A DNA stretch of 47,275 nt from Oscillospiraceae bacterium (GTDB taxonomy: Bacteria; Bacillota; Clostridia; Monoglobales; WRAG01): positions 1-47,275 of the forward strand of contig WRAG01000018.1 of the NCBI GenBank assembly GCA_009780345.1. Direction: 5' to 3'. The translations under genes were made by a program, and so were the position numbers. How positions within the stretch are numbered: the first letter of the stretch is position 1; each line of letters begins with the position of its first letter. Of the stretch, positions 26,762-34,727 are shown one piece after another. Under the pieces are notes generated by a model, which searched no databases, had not been told where the DNA came from, and saw nothing but the letters and a program-made list of their open reading frames with translations.

Positions 26762-27727
26762 TTACTTCAAAATTAGCGGTCTAAATATCGGATTCATTGT
26801 TCCAATGGATTCCCATACAAAAACCTGTATCTCTGTATTTCGCATATCATTCGGCAATCGAATATATTGCGTTCGGTCAATGTTGCTAATGGTTACTGCG
26901 TAAAATATTCCGTTGTTACGTACTGCAAGAATTAATATGGCTGAGTCGGGAACATTTTCCCTATTAAGTGTTGCAAAAATCTCATATCCGCCTTGTAGTT
27001 GTGACATATCCATAATCAATGTTCCGTCAGTTTTGAATACTTGCGCTTCTGATTTCGGCAAAAGTACCGACGGTGAAATAAATTGCGGAATTGAAAACGA
27101 TATATTCGGGAAAATGAATTGAGGTGTAAAATCACCTTGTCCCGATCGCGGATAAATTAAAGGATCATGATGCCAATTCGCAGGATTCCCGCCCGGCGCA
27201 GGGCCGTCAGCACGGCGCGATAGCCGAATATCACTATAACCCGCGCCAATCGCTCTCATATATACAGTATATACTGTCTGCCTGCCTACTAAATCGCGAG
27301 GCACATCGCCGCAGTCAATAATTATTCCGATTAAACCTGTTCTGTTATTCAAAAACGGGTGAACTGCTGCGTTTAAAATATCGCCGCCCCAATTATGCGG
27401 CAAAAATGCGTTTCCTCTTATAAAAAAATCTGAACCTCGAATTAGTGATTCCGTAAAATCATCTTGCGTTACAGGATTTATCACCTGCATAACACGCGGA
27501 TTAAAATGTAAGGATACAACGGCGTTCGCAAGACCGTCAAAATCGCTCAAGCTTACCGTTACCCTTATGATGCCTCCGATTTCCAAAGTTGACGGTGCGG
27601 GCAATCCGTTTTGTGTTATATCAATTATAAGTTGCGGCATTTGCGCCGCGTTTGCCGGTGTGAGCGGGATTATTGAAAACATTAGTATAAACGCAAGCAA
27701 TAATGCCGCAAATCTTTTGTGAAACAT
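26762..27727 (-). CDS. Secreted cohesin-like protein without a wall anchor
   Basis: This 321-residue protein starts at ATG 27727 behind GAGGGTG. Residues 1-27 are a signal peptide (ending ANAAQM). Residues about 30-205 are cohesin-like: LEIGGIIRVTVSLSDFDG, VVSLHFNPRVMQVIN, RTGLIGIIIDCG and a late YTVYMRAIGAGYSDIRLS strand. The C-terminal 90 residues form a beta module ending IQVFVWESIGTMNPIFRP, the same type as in the propeller protein at 14316-17351. There is no SLH, sortase or dockerin motif, so attachment would have to come from a partner or from non-covalent retention. It is second in the four-gene cluster, behind a GC-rich intergenic hairpin. Confidence 0.7.
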   Translation of the reverse strand: MFHKRFAALLLAFILMFSIIPLTPANAAQMPQLIIDITQNGLPAPSTLEIGGIIRVTVSLSDFDGLANAVVSLHFNPRVMQVINPVTQDDFTESLIRGSDFFIRGNAFLPHNWGGDILNAAVHPFLNNRTGLIGIIIDCGDVPRDLVGRQTVYTVYMRAIGAGYSDIRLSRRADGPAPGGNPANWHHDPLIYPRSGQGDFTPQFIFPNISFSIPQFISPSVLLPKSEAQVFKTDGTLIMDMSQLQGGYEIFATLNRENVPDSAILILAVRNNGIFYAVTISNIDRTQYIRLPNDMRNTEIQVFVWESIGTMNPIFRPLILK

Positions 27728-27750
27728 AGTTTGTCACCCTCGATTAGTTG

Positions 27751-27773
27751 GGGGCGGGGAAGAACCCCGCCCC
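27751..27773 (-). promoter_or_regulatory. GC-rich intergenic hairpin within the cohesin cluster
   Basis: GGGGCGGGG (27751-27759) and CCCCGCCCC (27765-27773) pair perfectly around AAGAA. It lies between the stop at 27806 and the next start at 27727. No T-tract follows on the minus strand, so it is more likely an mRNA-stabilising or processing stem, or an attenuator, than a full terminator. Confidence 0.5.
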
Positions 27774-27805
27774 TATAAGTATAAATCAATTCATATTGCT
27801 CGATA

Positions 27806-30800
27806 TTACGGTAGTGTTACGGTAATTCCATCAATTACGATAGTTCCTCGGTCTCTTGTCATACCTACGAACCATTGAACTCTACCTAAGTCTCCTGAAT
27901 CAATTCCGTTGATTTCGTTGATGTCAAAGATTGTGCTTTGCTCAACTGTCGTTCCTACCAACGCTCTGATAAGATTAACGTCTGCCAAAGAAATTCTTTC
28001 GCTAACCGACGGAGTGATAAACGCGCCCGCGATTAACCATACAGGGCTTCCGAAGTTAGAAATCTCAATTACATCTTCATCGTCGATATCAGCGTCAGTA
28101 AGATCGATCAAGAATTCAGCGATAAGATAACTTTCCTCACGTGTGTTTTCAGCGTGAAGACCTACACCGATTCTTGTAAATCTCAACATATATCTTTCGT
28201 AATCTTCAACGTCGAAATCAGCAATGTTAAGGTCAACAAGCTCAAAGTTTGTAGTCGTAGCAGTCGCCGCCGCAGTTAAAGGTTGAGTAATCGCCGTACT
28301 CATAACGCTGTTGTCGTAAAGGTCGATAAGTTCAACCAATATTCCCGCGTCAACCACCAACGGGCGAATATCTTCATATTTACCTGAAAGTCGCGCAAAT
28401 CCTGTAAGCGAGAATGTTACATCAGGAACAATCACAGGAATATACTCTTCAACGGTCGGACCTTGGAACGCCGCGTCGATAGGTAGCTGCTCTCTTAGCA
28501 ATGCGCCAAAAGGATTAGCGGGATTGATTACCGTCATATACGCGCCGGCAGGATTCCAAGTCCACCAGTCGTGCGATGTATTTTGAGCAAATCCGGGGCT
28601 TGCATTGTTCGCCGCATCTTCATTTACCGTAAACGTAATCGTCCAAAAATGATGAACGTTCGCAGGAGCCAAAGTTACGTCGCCCACAACCGCAGGAACG
28701 CTAGTCGGAGCCGCATCTTCTCTTGTAACCGACAGCAAGAACTGACCCGCCGCGTTAATTGAGTAAACATCAGACATTGTTCCGATTTGATACGCGCGTC
28801 CCGCAAAATCAAACGCCATATGACCCGCGCTATAGTTCGCATTGTTCGTTCTCGCGCCCCATTCGATGTTTTCAATCGTAATTACATCAGTATCAAACTG
28901 CATAGGAATATACATTCCCGCAAACGGACCAACATCTTGCAACCAAACTTCCATAGTGTAAGTTCCGCCGCGTGTAAGCGTGTCTACTGAAACGCCTGTA
29001 ACGTTCAACGGCGCAAACAAGCCGCCCGCCGCTACTTGCGTAAAGTGGAACATAACTCGTCCGTCGAAAACAGGAAGAGTTTCGCCCGGAGTAACCAAAA
29101 TCGGGTCGTCTTGCCCCGGATCTGACGGATACGGCCATACAGGGATAACAACTCCCGGATAATTCGGCTCGCCCGGTTGAGAATCCCGAGGCTCGCCCAC
29201 TATTGTTCCCACAGGCACCTCTATCTCACCCGCGGGATAAGGCAAATTTACAGTCCAAGTGTCGTCGCCATTATCTTCTCCGTCTCCGCCAACAGGGAAA
29301 GAGACTAAAAGTTCGCCATTTTCGTCACGTACATTAACATTTCCGTTGCCAACATAAATTTCATAGTCTGAACCATCGTCAGAAACAGTCACAGTCGCCG
29401 GACCGTGCGGAGGAACAAGATTAACTGTTACCGTTCCATCGCCGTTATCTTCAATCCAAGAATTACCCGGGATTTCAACTTCACCGCCGTCAGGAAGTGT
29501 TACGGTGTTTGTTTGTCCCCAGAAAACGATGTTTTCCGGCAACCAACGTCCGTTGGCATTTGCAGGATTCGTATGAAGCAATGGTGCTTCATCACCTAAA
29601 AACCATCTATGCGCCCATGAATTTTCTTCAACGTATACAATCGCTGTACGCGGTACATTTTGGAATACATTTGTAGTTTCGATGGAATTCAAATTACCAC
29701 CTACTGATATACTTCTAAGCGGAACATTAAAAAATGCACGCGAACCAATACTAACTATATCCAATAAGTCAATAGATGTAATGGCGGTGTTTTCAAACGC
29801 CTGACTTCCAATAGTTGTTGCGCTATAAGCACTTACACTTCTTACTGATGGGGAATGTAAAAATACTTGAGCAGAAATATATTCCACATTAGGCATATAG
29901 ACACTTACAAGTGAAGGCATTGATCGAAATGCAGAGTGTCCAACAAATGTTGCATTAGGTAACGAAATCAATTCAAGCGACTGATTATATCGAAACACAT
30001 TATTACCAACGAAAATTACGTTAGGCAGATAAACTGATGTAAGATGCTCAGTTCCTCTAAACGTGTCATTTTCAATACGTGTTACGTTAGGCAAATCAAT
30101 TGATGTAAGTGATGTGTAACGAAATGCTCCACTTCCCACAACGGTCGCAGAATACAATGCTGCTGATGTAATTGGGGTGCCGTGGAAAACACTGCTTCCA
30201 ATTGCATCCACATTTGGTAGATCAATTGTTGTAAGCAAGGTTTCGCGAAGAGCACTATTACCCAAAGACGTCACTTCAGGAAAGTCAACTGATGTAAGGT
30301 TTGTATTAAAAAATACATTATTACCAATTCTTGTTACATCTGCCGACGAATATGTTCCCGCAAAAGAAATCGGAACATATAATAAAGTCAATCCAAATGT
30401 TGAATCTTGCTTGTACAATCTGCCATTGTCCATTACATATCCTGCAGGAACTCCGGCAGTAAATGTCAAGCCTGCAAGATTTTCGTTAATTGTAAACGCA
30501 CCCTCGCCTAATCTTGTGATGTGTGCGCCGATTTCTACTGATGTAACTTCAAGTCTGCCTGCTAATACGCCATCCGCAATAGCTGTAATTGGCGTGCCTT
30601 GTAGCATAGTTGGAATCACAACATTTACAAGGTCAGCGGTAACAAGGCCATTGCCTATATCAGCTGCGTTAATATTTCTTAAAACGCCGTTTGCTGTAAA
30701 TCTCCAACCTGTATCTTCACAAAGCATTTCGTATTCGCCCGGCTCAAGACCGTTAAATCCGATACGCAATCCGGTGTCTGGGTTAATTGTGCCTTGCAAA

Positions 30801-30979
30801 GCTACCGGAAATCCGGTGTCGGGATTTCCTTGTGCAAGGTCCGCCCAAGTTGAAAACGCAACTATATCCGATGTTGCTTCTGCGTCGTATATATAATCCG
30901 CGATAGCCATCATTGGGATTACACTAAGTACCATTGCCAACGCTATTACTAACGCCAGCAGTTTTCTTGATTTAACCAT
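27806..30979 (-). CDS. Surface protein with leucine-rich repeats, cohesin-like module and dockerin-like C-terminus
   Basis: This 1057-residue protein starts at ATG 30979; GGAGA lies about 11 bases upstream. Residues 1-27 are a signal peptide. About 126-446 are BspA/LRR_5-type leucine-rich repeats (TSIDLPNVTRIENDTFRGT and similar). A linker with DNGDGTVTVNL follows. About 635-843 is cohesin-like (LTRGGTYTMEVWLQDVG, then MYIPMQFDTDVITIENI). About 860-985 is a beta-sandwich (FSLTGFARLSG...) of the kind that often precedes dockerins. Residues 994-1057 are dockerin-like, with two helices, ISLADVNLIRALVG and IDSGDLGRVQWFVG. The second loop DINEINGIDSGD keeps Asp1, Asn3, Asp9 and Asp12; the first has lost most acidic ligands. 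No SLH is present, so it could be held by a cohesin partner. A promoter lies at the end of the upstream sigma gene. Confidence 0.8.
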   Translation of the reverse strand: MVKSRKLLALVIALAMVLSVIPMMAIADYIYDAEATSDIVAFSTWADLAQGNPDTGFPVALQGTINPDTGLRIGFNGLEPGEYEMLCEDTGWRFTANGVLRNINAADIGNGLVTADLVNVVIPTMLQGTPITAIADGVLAGRLEVTSVEIGAHITRLGEGAFTINENLAGLTFTAGVPAGYVMDNGRLYKQDSTFGLTLLYVPISFAGTYSSADVTRIGNNVFFNTNLTSVDFPEVTSLGNSALRETLLTTIDLPNVDAIGSSVFHGTPITSAALYSATVVGSGAFRYTSLTSIDLPNVTRIENDTFRGTEHLTSVYLPNVIFVGNNVFRYNQSLELISLPNATFVGHSAFRSMPSLVSVYMPNVEYISAQVFLHSPSVRSVSAYSATTIGSQAFENTAITSIDLLDIVSIGSRAFFNVPLRSISVGGNLNSIETTNVFQNVPRTAIVYVEENSWAHRWFLGDEAPLLHTNPANANGRWLPENIVFWGQTNTVTLPDGGEVEIPGNSWIEDNGDGTVTVNLVPPHGPATVTVSDDGSDYEIYVGNGNVNVRDENGELLVSFPVGGDGEDNGDDTWTVNLPYPAGEIEVPVGTIVGEPRDSQPGEPNYPGVVIPVWPYPSDPGQDDPILVTPGETLPVFDGRVMFHFTQVAAGGLFAPLNVTGVSVDTLTRGGTYTMEVWLQDVGPFAGMYIPMQFDTDVITIENIEWGARTNNANYSAGHMAFDFAGRAYQIGTMSDVYSINAAGQFLLSVTREDAAPTSVPAVVGDVTLAPANVHHFWTITFTVNEDAANNASPGFAQNTSHDWWTWNPAGAYMTVINPANPFGALLREQLPIDAAFQGPTVEEYIPVIVPDVTFSLTGFARLSGKYEDIRPLVVDAGILVELIDLYDNSVMSTAITQPLTAAATATTTNFELVDLNIADFDVEDYERYMLRFTRIGVGLHAENTREESYLIAEFLIDLTDADIDDEDVIEISNFGSPVWLIAGAFITPSVSERISLADVNLIRALVGTTVEQSTIFDINEINGIDSGDLGRVQWFVGMTRDRGTIVIDGITVTLP

Positions 30980-31067
30980 TTCTAAATCATTCTCCTTTAA
31001 ATTCTAATTTTTTAATTTTTTCCTAATTTTAAGTACTTTTTTTAACTTTAATGCCACCTTTCTTTAA

Positions 31068-31096
31068 AATTTATAATTAATTTAATTTTTTGTCAA
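31068..31096 (-). promoter_or_regulatory. Sigma-A type promoter for the cohesin cluster
   Basis: On the minus strand TTGACA (31091-31096) overlaps the stop codon of the sigma gene. TAAATT (31068-31073) lies 17 bases downstream, with an alternative TATAAA at 15 bases. The cluster could therefore be transcribed apart from the sigma gene. Confidence 0.55.
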
Positions 31097-32313
31097 ATTT
31101 GTTGCCGCGCAAACCAAGCGGGAACGTCTTCCGAAGTTATTCGCGGCAAGCTGCTATCCGCTATCTCGTACGTAATCCGGAAATTATTTTGCAAACATAT
31201 CGTATATCCGACATAAATGAAATGTTCGAAATATTCGAGATAGTAAAGCATTTGTGTGCCGAACTCGGTTGACCTTTCCCCGCCGACAAGCCTGAAATCG
31301 TGTTCGTTAATGAAATCAATCAGTTCGGGTCGGCTCGCAATCGGCGTTATAAGGCTTCCGAAGTCGGTTGCGATATAATATTCGCCGTCATAATCTTCAT
31401 AATTTTCATATTCGTCATCGTAAACGATTTCAATTGGGTTGATAAAGTTTTGATTGACGTAATATGTAAAATAAGTACCTGTCGCCAACACCGCCGCGCA
31501 TATTAGTGTTACGCATGCGTAGAATAAGAAGCCCGACGACGCGGTAGTCACGGTGGCGGTAGTTCCTGCAGTTGTTGCGGCGGTTGTTGCCGTTGCTGTT
31601 GCCGCCGCCGCGCCCGCGGCTAATCCAAGTGTGCCGCAAACGCCTTGCCAAAGCGCGTCGCATACTTCCGGCGTGTTAATTGCCTGTGCCTCATCTAATA
31701 GTATCCGTGTAATAACCAGAATAGGAACAATAGCCATAATACGGTTTATCACACCTTTCTCACTTAGGTCGTCGGCATGCGCCCGCAATGATTTCCGCGC
31801 TGTAACTAAACGATTATTTACTGCGTTAACTCCACTATGGGTCATTTCTGCTATTTCTTTTATCGACATTCCTTCTAAATAGAAAAGTAGTATCGCCTCA
31901 CGTTGCTTCGCCGGCAATTCGCTGATCATTTTTGCTATTTCCTGCCGAACATCTTGCCGTTCAAACGCTTCCTCCGGCAAGAAATCCGAATTATCTTCCG
32001 GCAACACTTCTTCATACTCGTCAAGCTCGTCCGCCTCATTGCGATAATTCTTTCGGTGGAAGTCATTGCAAGTGTGCGTCATTATAGTGCGCAGAAATTT
32101 ATGAAACGCCTCCGGGTTTTTCAGTGTTTGAATCTGATTATACAGCTTTATAAGAACCGTTTGCGCCGCATCTTTCGCGTCCTGCTCGTTGCCAAGATGT
32201 TTGTAGCAAAAATAATTAACTGTGCCCCAAATTTCTTTATATAACTCTTCAAAATAAATTTCTTTGTTCTTTTGAACTTTTTTAACCAATCTTACAATTT
32301 CCTTATTTTTCAT
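31093..32313 (-). CDS. ECF sigma factor fused to a transmembrane and extracytoplasmic domain
   Basis: This is a 406-residue protein; ATG 32313 follows GGGAGG (the in-frame start at 32331 lacks a site). Residues about 10-90 are sigma region 2 (NEQDAKDAAQTVLIKLYNQ, FHKFLRTIMTHTCNDFHRKN). About 120-180 are region 4 (LPAKQREAILLFYLEGMSI, EIAEMTHSGVNAVNNRLVTA). A hydrophobic stretch (about 190-207), an Ala/Thr-rich linker and a clear membrane helix (about 262-288) follow, then about 118 residues outside, with an acidic start and no family I recognise. Standard ECF factors are near 180 residues and soluble, with a separate anti-sigma factor. Here switch and sensor appear joined, so release by proteolysis is a plausible inference. 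It lies directly upstream of the cohesin cluster and has its own promoter. Confidence 0.85.
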   Translation of the reverse strand: MKNKEIVRLVKKVQKNKEIYFEELYKEIWGTVNYFCYKHLGNEQDAKDAAQTVLIKLYNQIQTLKNPEAFHKFLRTIMTHTCNDFHRKNYRNEADELDEYEEVLPEDNSDFLPEEAFERQDVRQEIAKMISELPAKQREAILLFYLEGMSIKEIAEMTHSGVNAVNNRLVTARKSLRAHADDLSEKGVINRIMAIVPILVITRILLDEAQAINTPEVCDALWQGVCGTLGLAAGAAAATATATTAATTAGTTATVTTASSGFLFYACVTLICAAVLATGTYFTYYVNQNFINPIEIVYDDEYENYEDYDGEYYIATDFGSLITPIASRPELIDFINEHDFRLVGGERSTEFGTQMLYYLEYFEHFIYVGYTICLQNNFRITYEIADSSLPRITSEDVPAWFARQQI

Positions 32314-32406
32314 AGACTGCCTCCCGATCACACCACTTTTAACATTTTTAATTCCTTATGCCAAAAAATATTAAAAGCACCATTTATTTTGTTCAAACAC
32401 ATCTAC

Positions 32407-32435
32407 ATTATACCACCTTTTTCTACAAATGTCAT
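32407..32435 (-). promoter_or_regulatory. Sigma-A type promoter for the membrane-fused sigma gene
   Basis: On the minus strand ATGACA (32430-32435) and TATAAT (32407-32412) are separated by 17 bases. The -10 is consensus and the -35 has one mismatch. The leader to ATG 32313 is about 87 bases. Confidence 0.75.
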
Positions 32436-32503
32436 CAAGCAATGTAATACAATAATGCCATTTTAAAGTATTCGTTTTTGTAGCTGTAAGTAGTATTCGA
32501 TAA

Positions 32504-32531
32504 TTGACATCATTTGCGTGTTTGATAAAAT
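32504..32531 (+). promoter_or_regulatory. Sigma-A type promoter for the ribbon-helix-helix gene
   Basis: TTGACA (32504-32509) and TAAAAT (32526-32531) have a 16-base spacer. The predicted start near 32538 puts the tandem 22-bp repeats in the leader. Confidence 0.7.
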
Positions 32532-32555
32532 AAATATATAACTCATCACCTTTTT

Positions 32556-32599
32556 ATTGTATAATTATAGGTATAAAATTGTATAATTACAGGTGTAAA
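32556..32599 (+). repeat. Tandem 22-bp repeat, candidate operator
   Basis: ATTGTATAATTATAGGTATAAA-type units (copy 1 at 32556-32577, copy 2 at 32578-32599) are directly adjacent and differ at only two positions. The 22-bp period equals two helical turns, so a protein would see both copies on one face. They lie between the promoter and the start of a ribbon-helix-helix gene, suggesting autorepression. Confidence 0.65.
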
Positions 32600-32612
32600 G
32601 TGGGTGATATTT

Positions 32613-32789
32613 ATGGCTGTGTTCAAACCAACTAAATCCGTGTCGAAATGCGAAAAATCGGTCATTTCTATTCGGCTTGACAAAGACAAATTGGCACAAG
32701 TGGACAGTATTGCACATCAATCAGACATCAGCAGAAATGAATTAATATTGCAATGTATTGATTTTGCTATACGTCATATTAAAAAATAA
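32613..32789 (+). CDS. Ribbon-helix-helix (CopG/Arc-type) DNA-binding protein
   Basis: This 58-residue protein starts at ATG 32613, behind GTGGGTGAT; a GTG at 32604 is too close to that site. The motif VISIRLDKDKLAQVDSIA followed by SDISRNELILQCIDFAIRHI fits a beta strand and two helices of the ribbon-helix-helix fold (strand residues ISIRL contact DNA; SRNE marks the helix-helix turn). Such proteins bind DNA as dimers, often tandem ones, and often repress their own gene. No toxin gene follows in the same direction, so an antitoxin role is not supported. A terminator closes the unit. Confidence 0.8.
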   Translation: MAVFKPTKSVSKCEKSVISIRLDKDKLAQVDSIAHQSDISRNELILQCIDFAIRHIKK

Positions 32790-32818
32790 AATCTGTATCT
32801 GCATAACCTTAGAACAAA

Positions 32819-32846
32819 AGAGGCGTCATTATTGACGGCTCTTTTT
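32819..32846 (+). terminator. Terminator after the ribbon-helix-helix gene
   Basis: AGAGGCGTCA (32819-32828) and TGACGGCTCT (32833-32842) pair with one mismatch around TTAT, followed by a T-rich tract. Confidence 0.75.
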
Positions 32847-32971
32847 GTATACCATTTATGCAAATTATGCAAAATTGGGTCTTTCATTTCCTGCGCCTAT
32901 ATATAACGTCGTTGCAAAACTCAAAAATAGTAGATAAATTTCAAAAATTTTTTTGAATTTAAAAAAAGATC

Positions 32972-33000
32972 TTGAAAATCGTCAAATTTCGTGTTACAAT
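32972..33000 (+). promoter_or_regulatory. Sigma-A type promoter for the acidic surface protein gene
   Basis: TTGAAA (32972-32977) and TACAAT (32995-33000) are 17 bases apart. The leader to ATG 33058 is about 50 bases. Confidence 0.7.
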
Positions 33001-33057
33001 GTTGCCGTGATATGAGTATTTATATTTTGTAATCTAATCGAGAGTGAGAGAAACTTT

Positions 33058-34605
33058 ATGAAAAAAATTCTAAAAATTTTATTGGCATTATTAATAGCAA
33101 TAGCTATGATACTATTGCCAATGTCTGCGATGGGTGTCACTATTACCGTCCCCGCCGGGTCTGTCATCACCACACCTGCGCCAAACGTAGTAAGAGTGGC
33201 CGTCGCTAACGGAACTGCAGTTACTATGCCTGCAATGAATAATATAGTGGTTGCGGATAACGGCAATGGAACATTAACCGTAACTTTGCCCGGCGAGTCA
33301 CCTATTAACATAGTTTCAAGCGGCGGAGATTGGTATGTTGTTTTCTTTAATTCAAACGGCGGAAGTCAAGTGGCAACCCGAATACTCGAAAGCGGAACAA
33401 CAATCGCAAGACCGACAAACCCGACTTTAACAGGACAAATTTTTGTAAATTGGTATAGCAATTCCACGCTCACAAATGTTTGGAATTTTGACACAAGTAC
33501 AGTAACCGGCATCACCACTTTATACGCAAGATGGACACCACAACAGACCGGTGATGGCGGCATATTTATACCACCTCCGATTGAAGAGCCGCCGGCAGAA
33601 GAATCTCCCGAAGAAGATGAACCTTATGAGGAAGAAGAACCCGATGAGGAAGAAATAGAAGAAGATGAGCCAACTGAAGAAGAAATGTCTGACGAGGAAG
33701 AAGCTTACGAAGATACGTCGGATGAAGAATTAGACGAAACCGAACAAGACGACACATACGAGGATTCCCAAGTAAGCGACACCGAATTCGAAGAGTCATC
33801 CGATGAATCGGAAAATTCGACTGACGATATAAGTGACGAGGATAATGAAGAATTGCAAGACGATGAGGACGAAGAGATTGAGCCGACAATCGTTACATTC
33901 ACATTTGCGAATTTCGATAATCCAACCACCGGCAATATTGCTAATTTTAGAATTATCAGTCTTCCGGCGCTAGGATTACAGTTTTTGTCCGGCGAAATAC
34001 CCGCATTCACTCGCGGTGACGGACTTTTTTATACTGTAACTTACAGAACTAATTTGAATAATTCGTTCCGCGTTATGGCAAGTAATATTTCTGCAAGCGC
34101 ACCATTTTCGCTTTTGCCTCCGGGGCTGACAGACAATGAAATTATTACCGAAATAATTCTCGCGTTTGATTCCGTTCCCGGCGGATTCGGAATGGGTGAC
34201 ACAATTGCGTATAGTTTTATGGTATTAGACGAAAACAACACGGCAAATAATTGGTCGGTTATGTTTGGCGAGGCAAGCAGACGCCCCTTTTTAATAAGCG
34301 CCATATCAAGCGACATAAATGAATTATTAAATCGTCAAAACAGCTTCGACGCAGAAACATGGGAACATTTACAATATGTAATCAACTATGTGCAAATAAT
34401 TTTGGACAATCCGAATTCCACAACAGAAGAAATCGAAATGGCATACGCGCTTTTGCAAGAAACGATAAACGAGCTAAATTCTGTATCTTCAATACGATAT
34501 ATAATAATAGCAGCATTTATTTTTGTTCTGTTTGTTTCTTTGATTTTTGTATTGATAAAATTTTGGAAACACCACAAAAAACGAATTGCATCACGTAGAG
34601 TGTAA
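33058..34605 (+). CDS. Membrane-tethered secreted protein with InlB-type repeat and acidic stalk
   Basis: This is a 515-residue protein. Residues 1-24 are a signal peptide. A beta-rich N-terminal region includes ADNGNGTLTVTLPG, similar in pattern to DNGDGTVTVNL in the LRR/cohesin protein. An InlB/Flg_new-like repeat follows (VFFNSNGGSQVATRI...TTLYARWTPQ, about 95-160). Residues about 171-276 are almost entirely E/D/S/T/P and probably form an extended, highly charged stalk. About 277-420 is a beta module of unknown family, and about 425-475 a helical FIVAR-like segment (SFDAETWEHLQYVINYVQ). A C-terminal transmembrane helix (about 481-503) ends in KFWKHHKKRIASRRV. No sortase motif precedes the helix, so the protein is likely held in the membrane. 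The ribosome-binding site (GAGTGAGAG) is weak. Confidence 0.75.
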   Translation: MKKILKILLALLIAIAMILLPMSAMGVTITVPAGSVITTPAPNVVRVAVANGTAVTMPAMNNIVVADNGNGTLTVTLPGESPINIVSSGGDWYVVFFNSNGGSQVATRILESGTTIARPTNPTLTGQIFVNWYSNSTLTNVWNFDTSTVTGITTLYARWTPQQTGDGGIFIPPPIEEPPAEESPEEDEPYEEEEPDEEEIEEDEPTEEEMSDEEEAYEDTSDEELDETEQDDTYEDSQVSDTEFEESSDESENSTDDISDEDNEELQDDEDEEIEPTIVTFTFANFDNPTTGNIANFRIISLPALGLQFLSGEIPAFTRGDGLFYTVTYRTNLNNSFRVMASNISASAPFSLLPPGLTDNEIITEIILAFDSVPGGFGMGDTIAYSFMVLDENNTANNWSVMFGEASRRPFLISAISSDINELLNRQNSFDAETWEHLQYVINYVQIILDNPNSTTEEIEMAYALLQETINELNSVSSIRYIIIAAFIFVLFVSLIFVLIKFWKHHKKRIASRRV

Positions 34606-34668
34606 ACGATATATGAAACCATTTCGCATAATTATGCTTTAAAATAGCGATACTAATGTGGCGGTAGA

Positions 34669-34692
34669 TTGCAGCGAATCATGCGTCGGCAA
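34669..34692. repeat. Dispersed 24-bp repeat, copy 2
   Basis: This copy matches 1100-1123 in the same orientation with three mismatches (core AATCATGCG[T/G]CGGCAA). It lies in the intergenic region upstream of the oxidoreductase gene. Confidence 0.45.
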
Positions 34693-34727
34693 GCCACGCC
34701 TTGCATTCTTTGGCAATCTTCAAGTAC

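Noticed and set aside
30177-30896. 239-codon plus-strand frame opposite the LRR/cohesin gene
   Set aside because: Leucine-rich repeats on the other strand leave a long open antisense frame; no start signal or motif supports it.
32613-32789. Toxin-antitoxin locus
   Set aside because: The ribbon-helix-helix protein is followed by a terminator and no toxin-like ORF lies next to it in the same direction.
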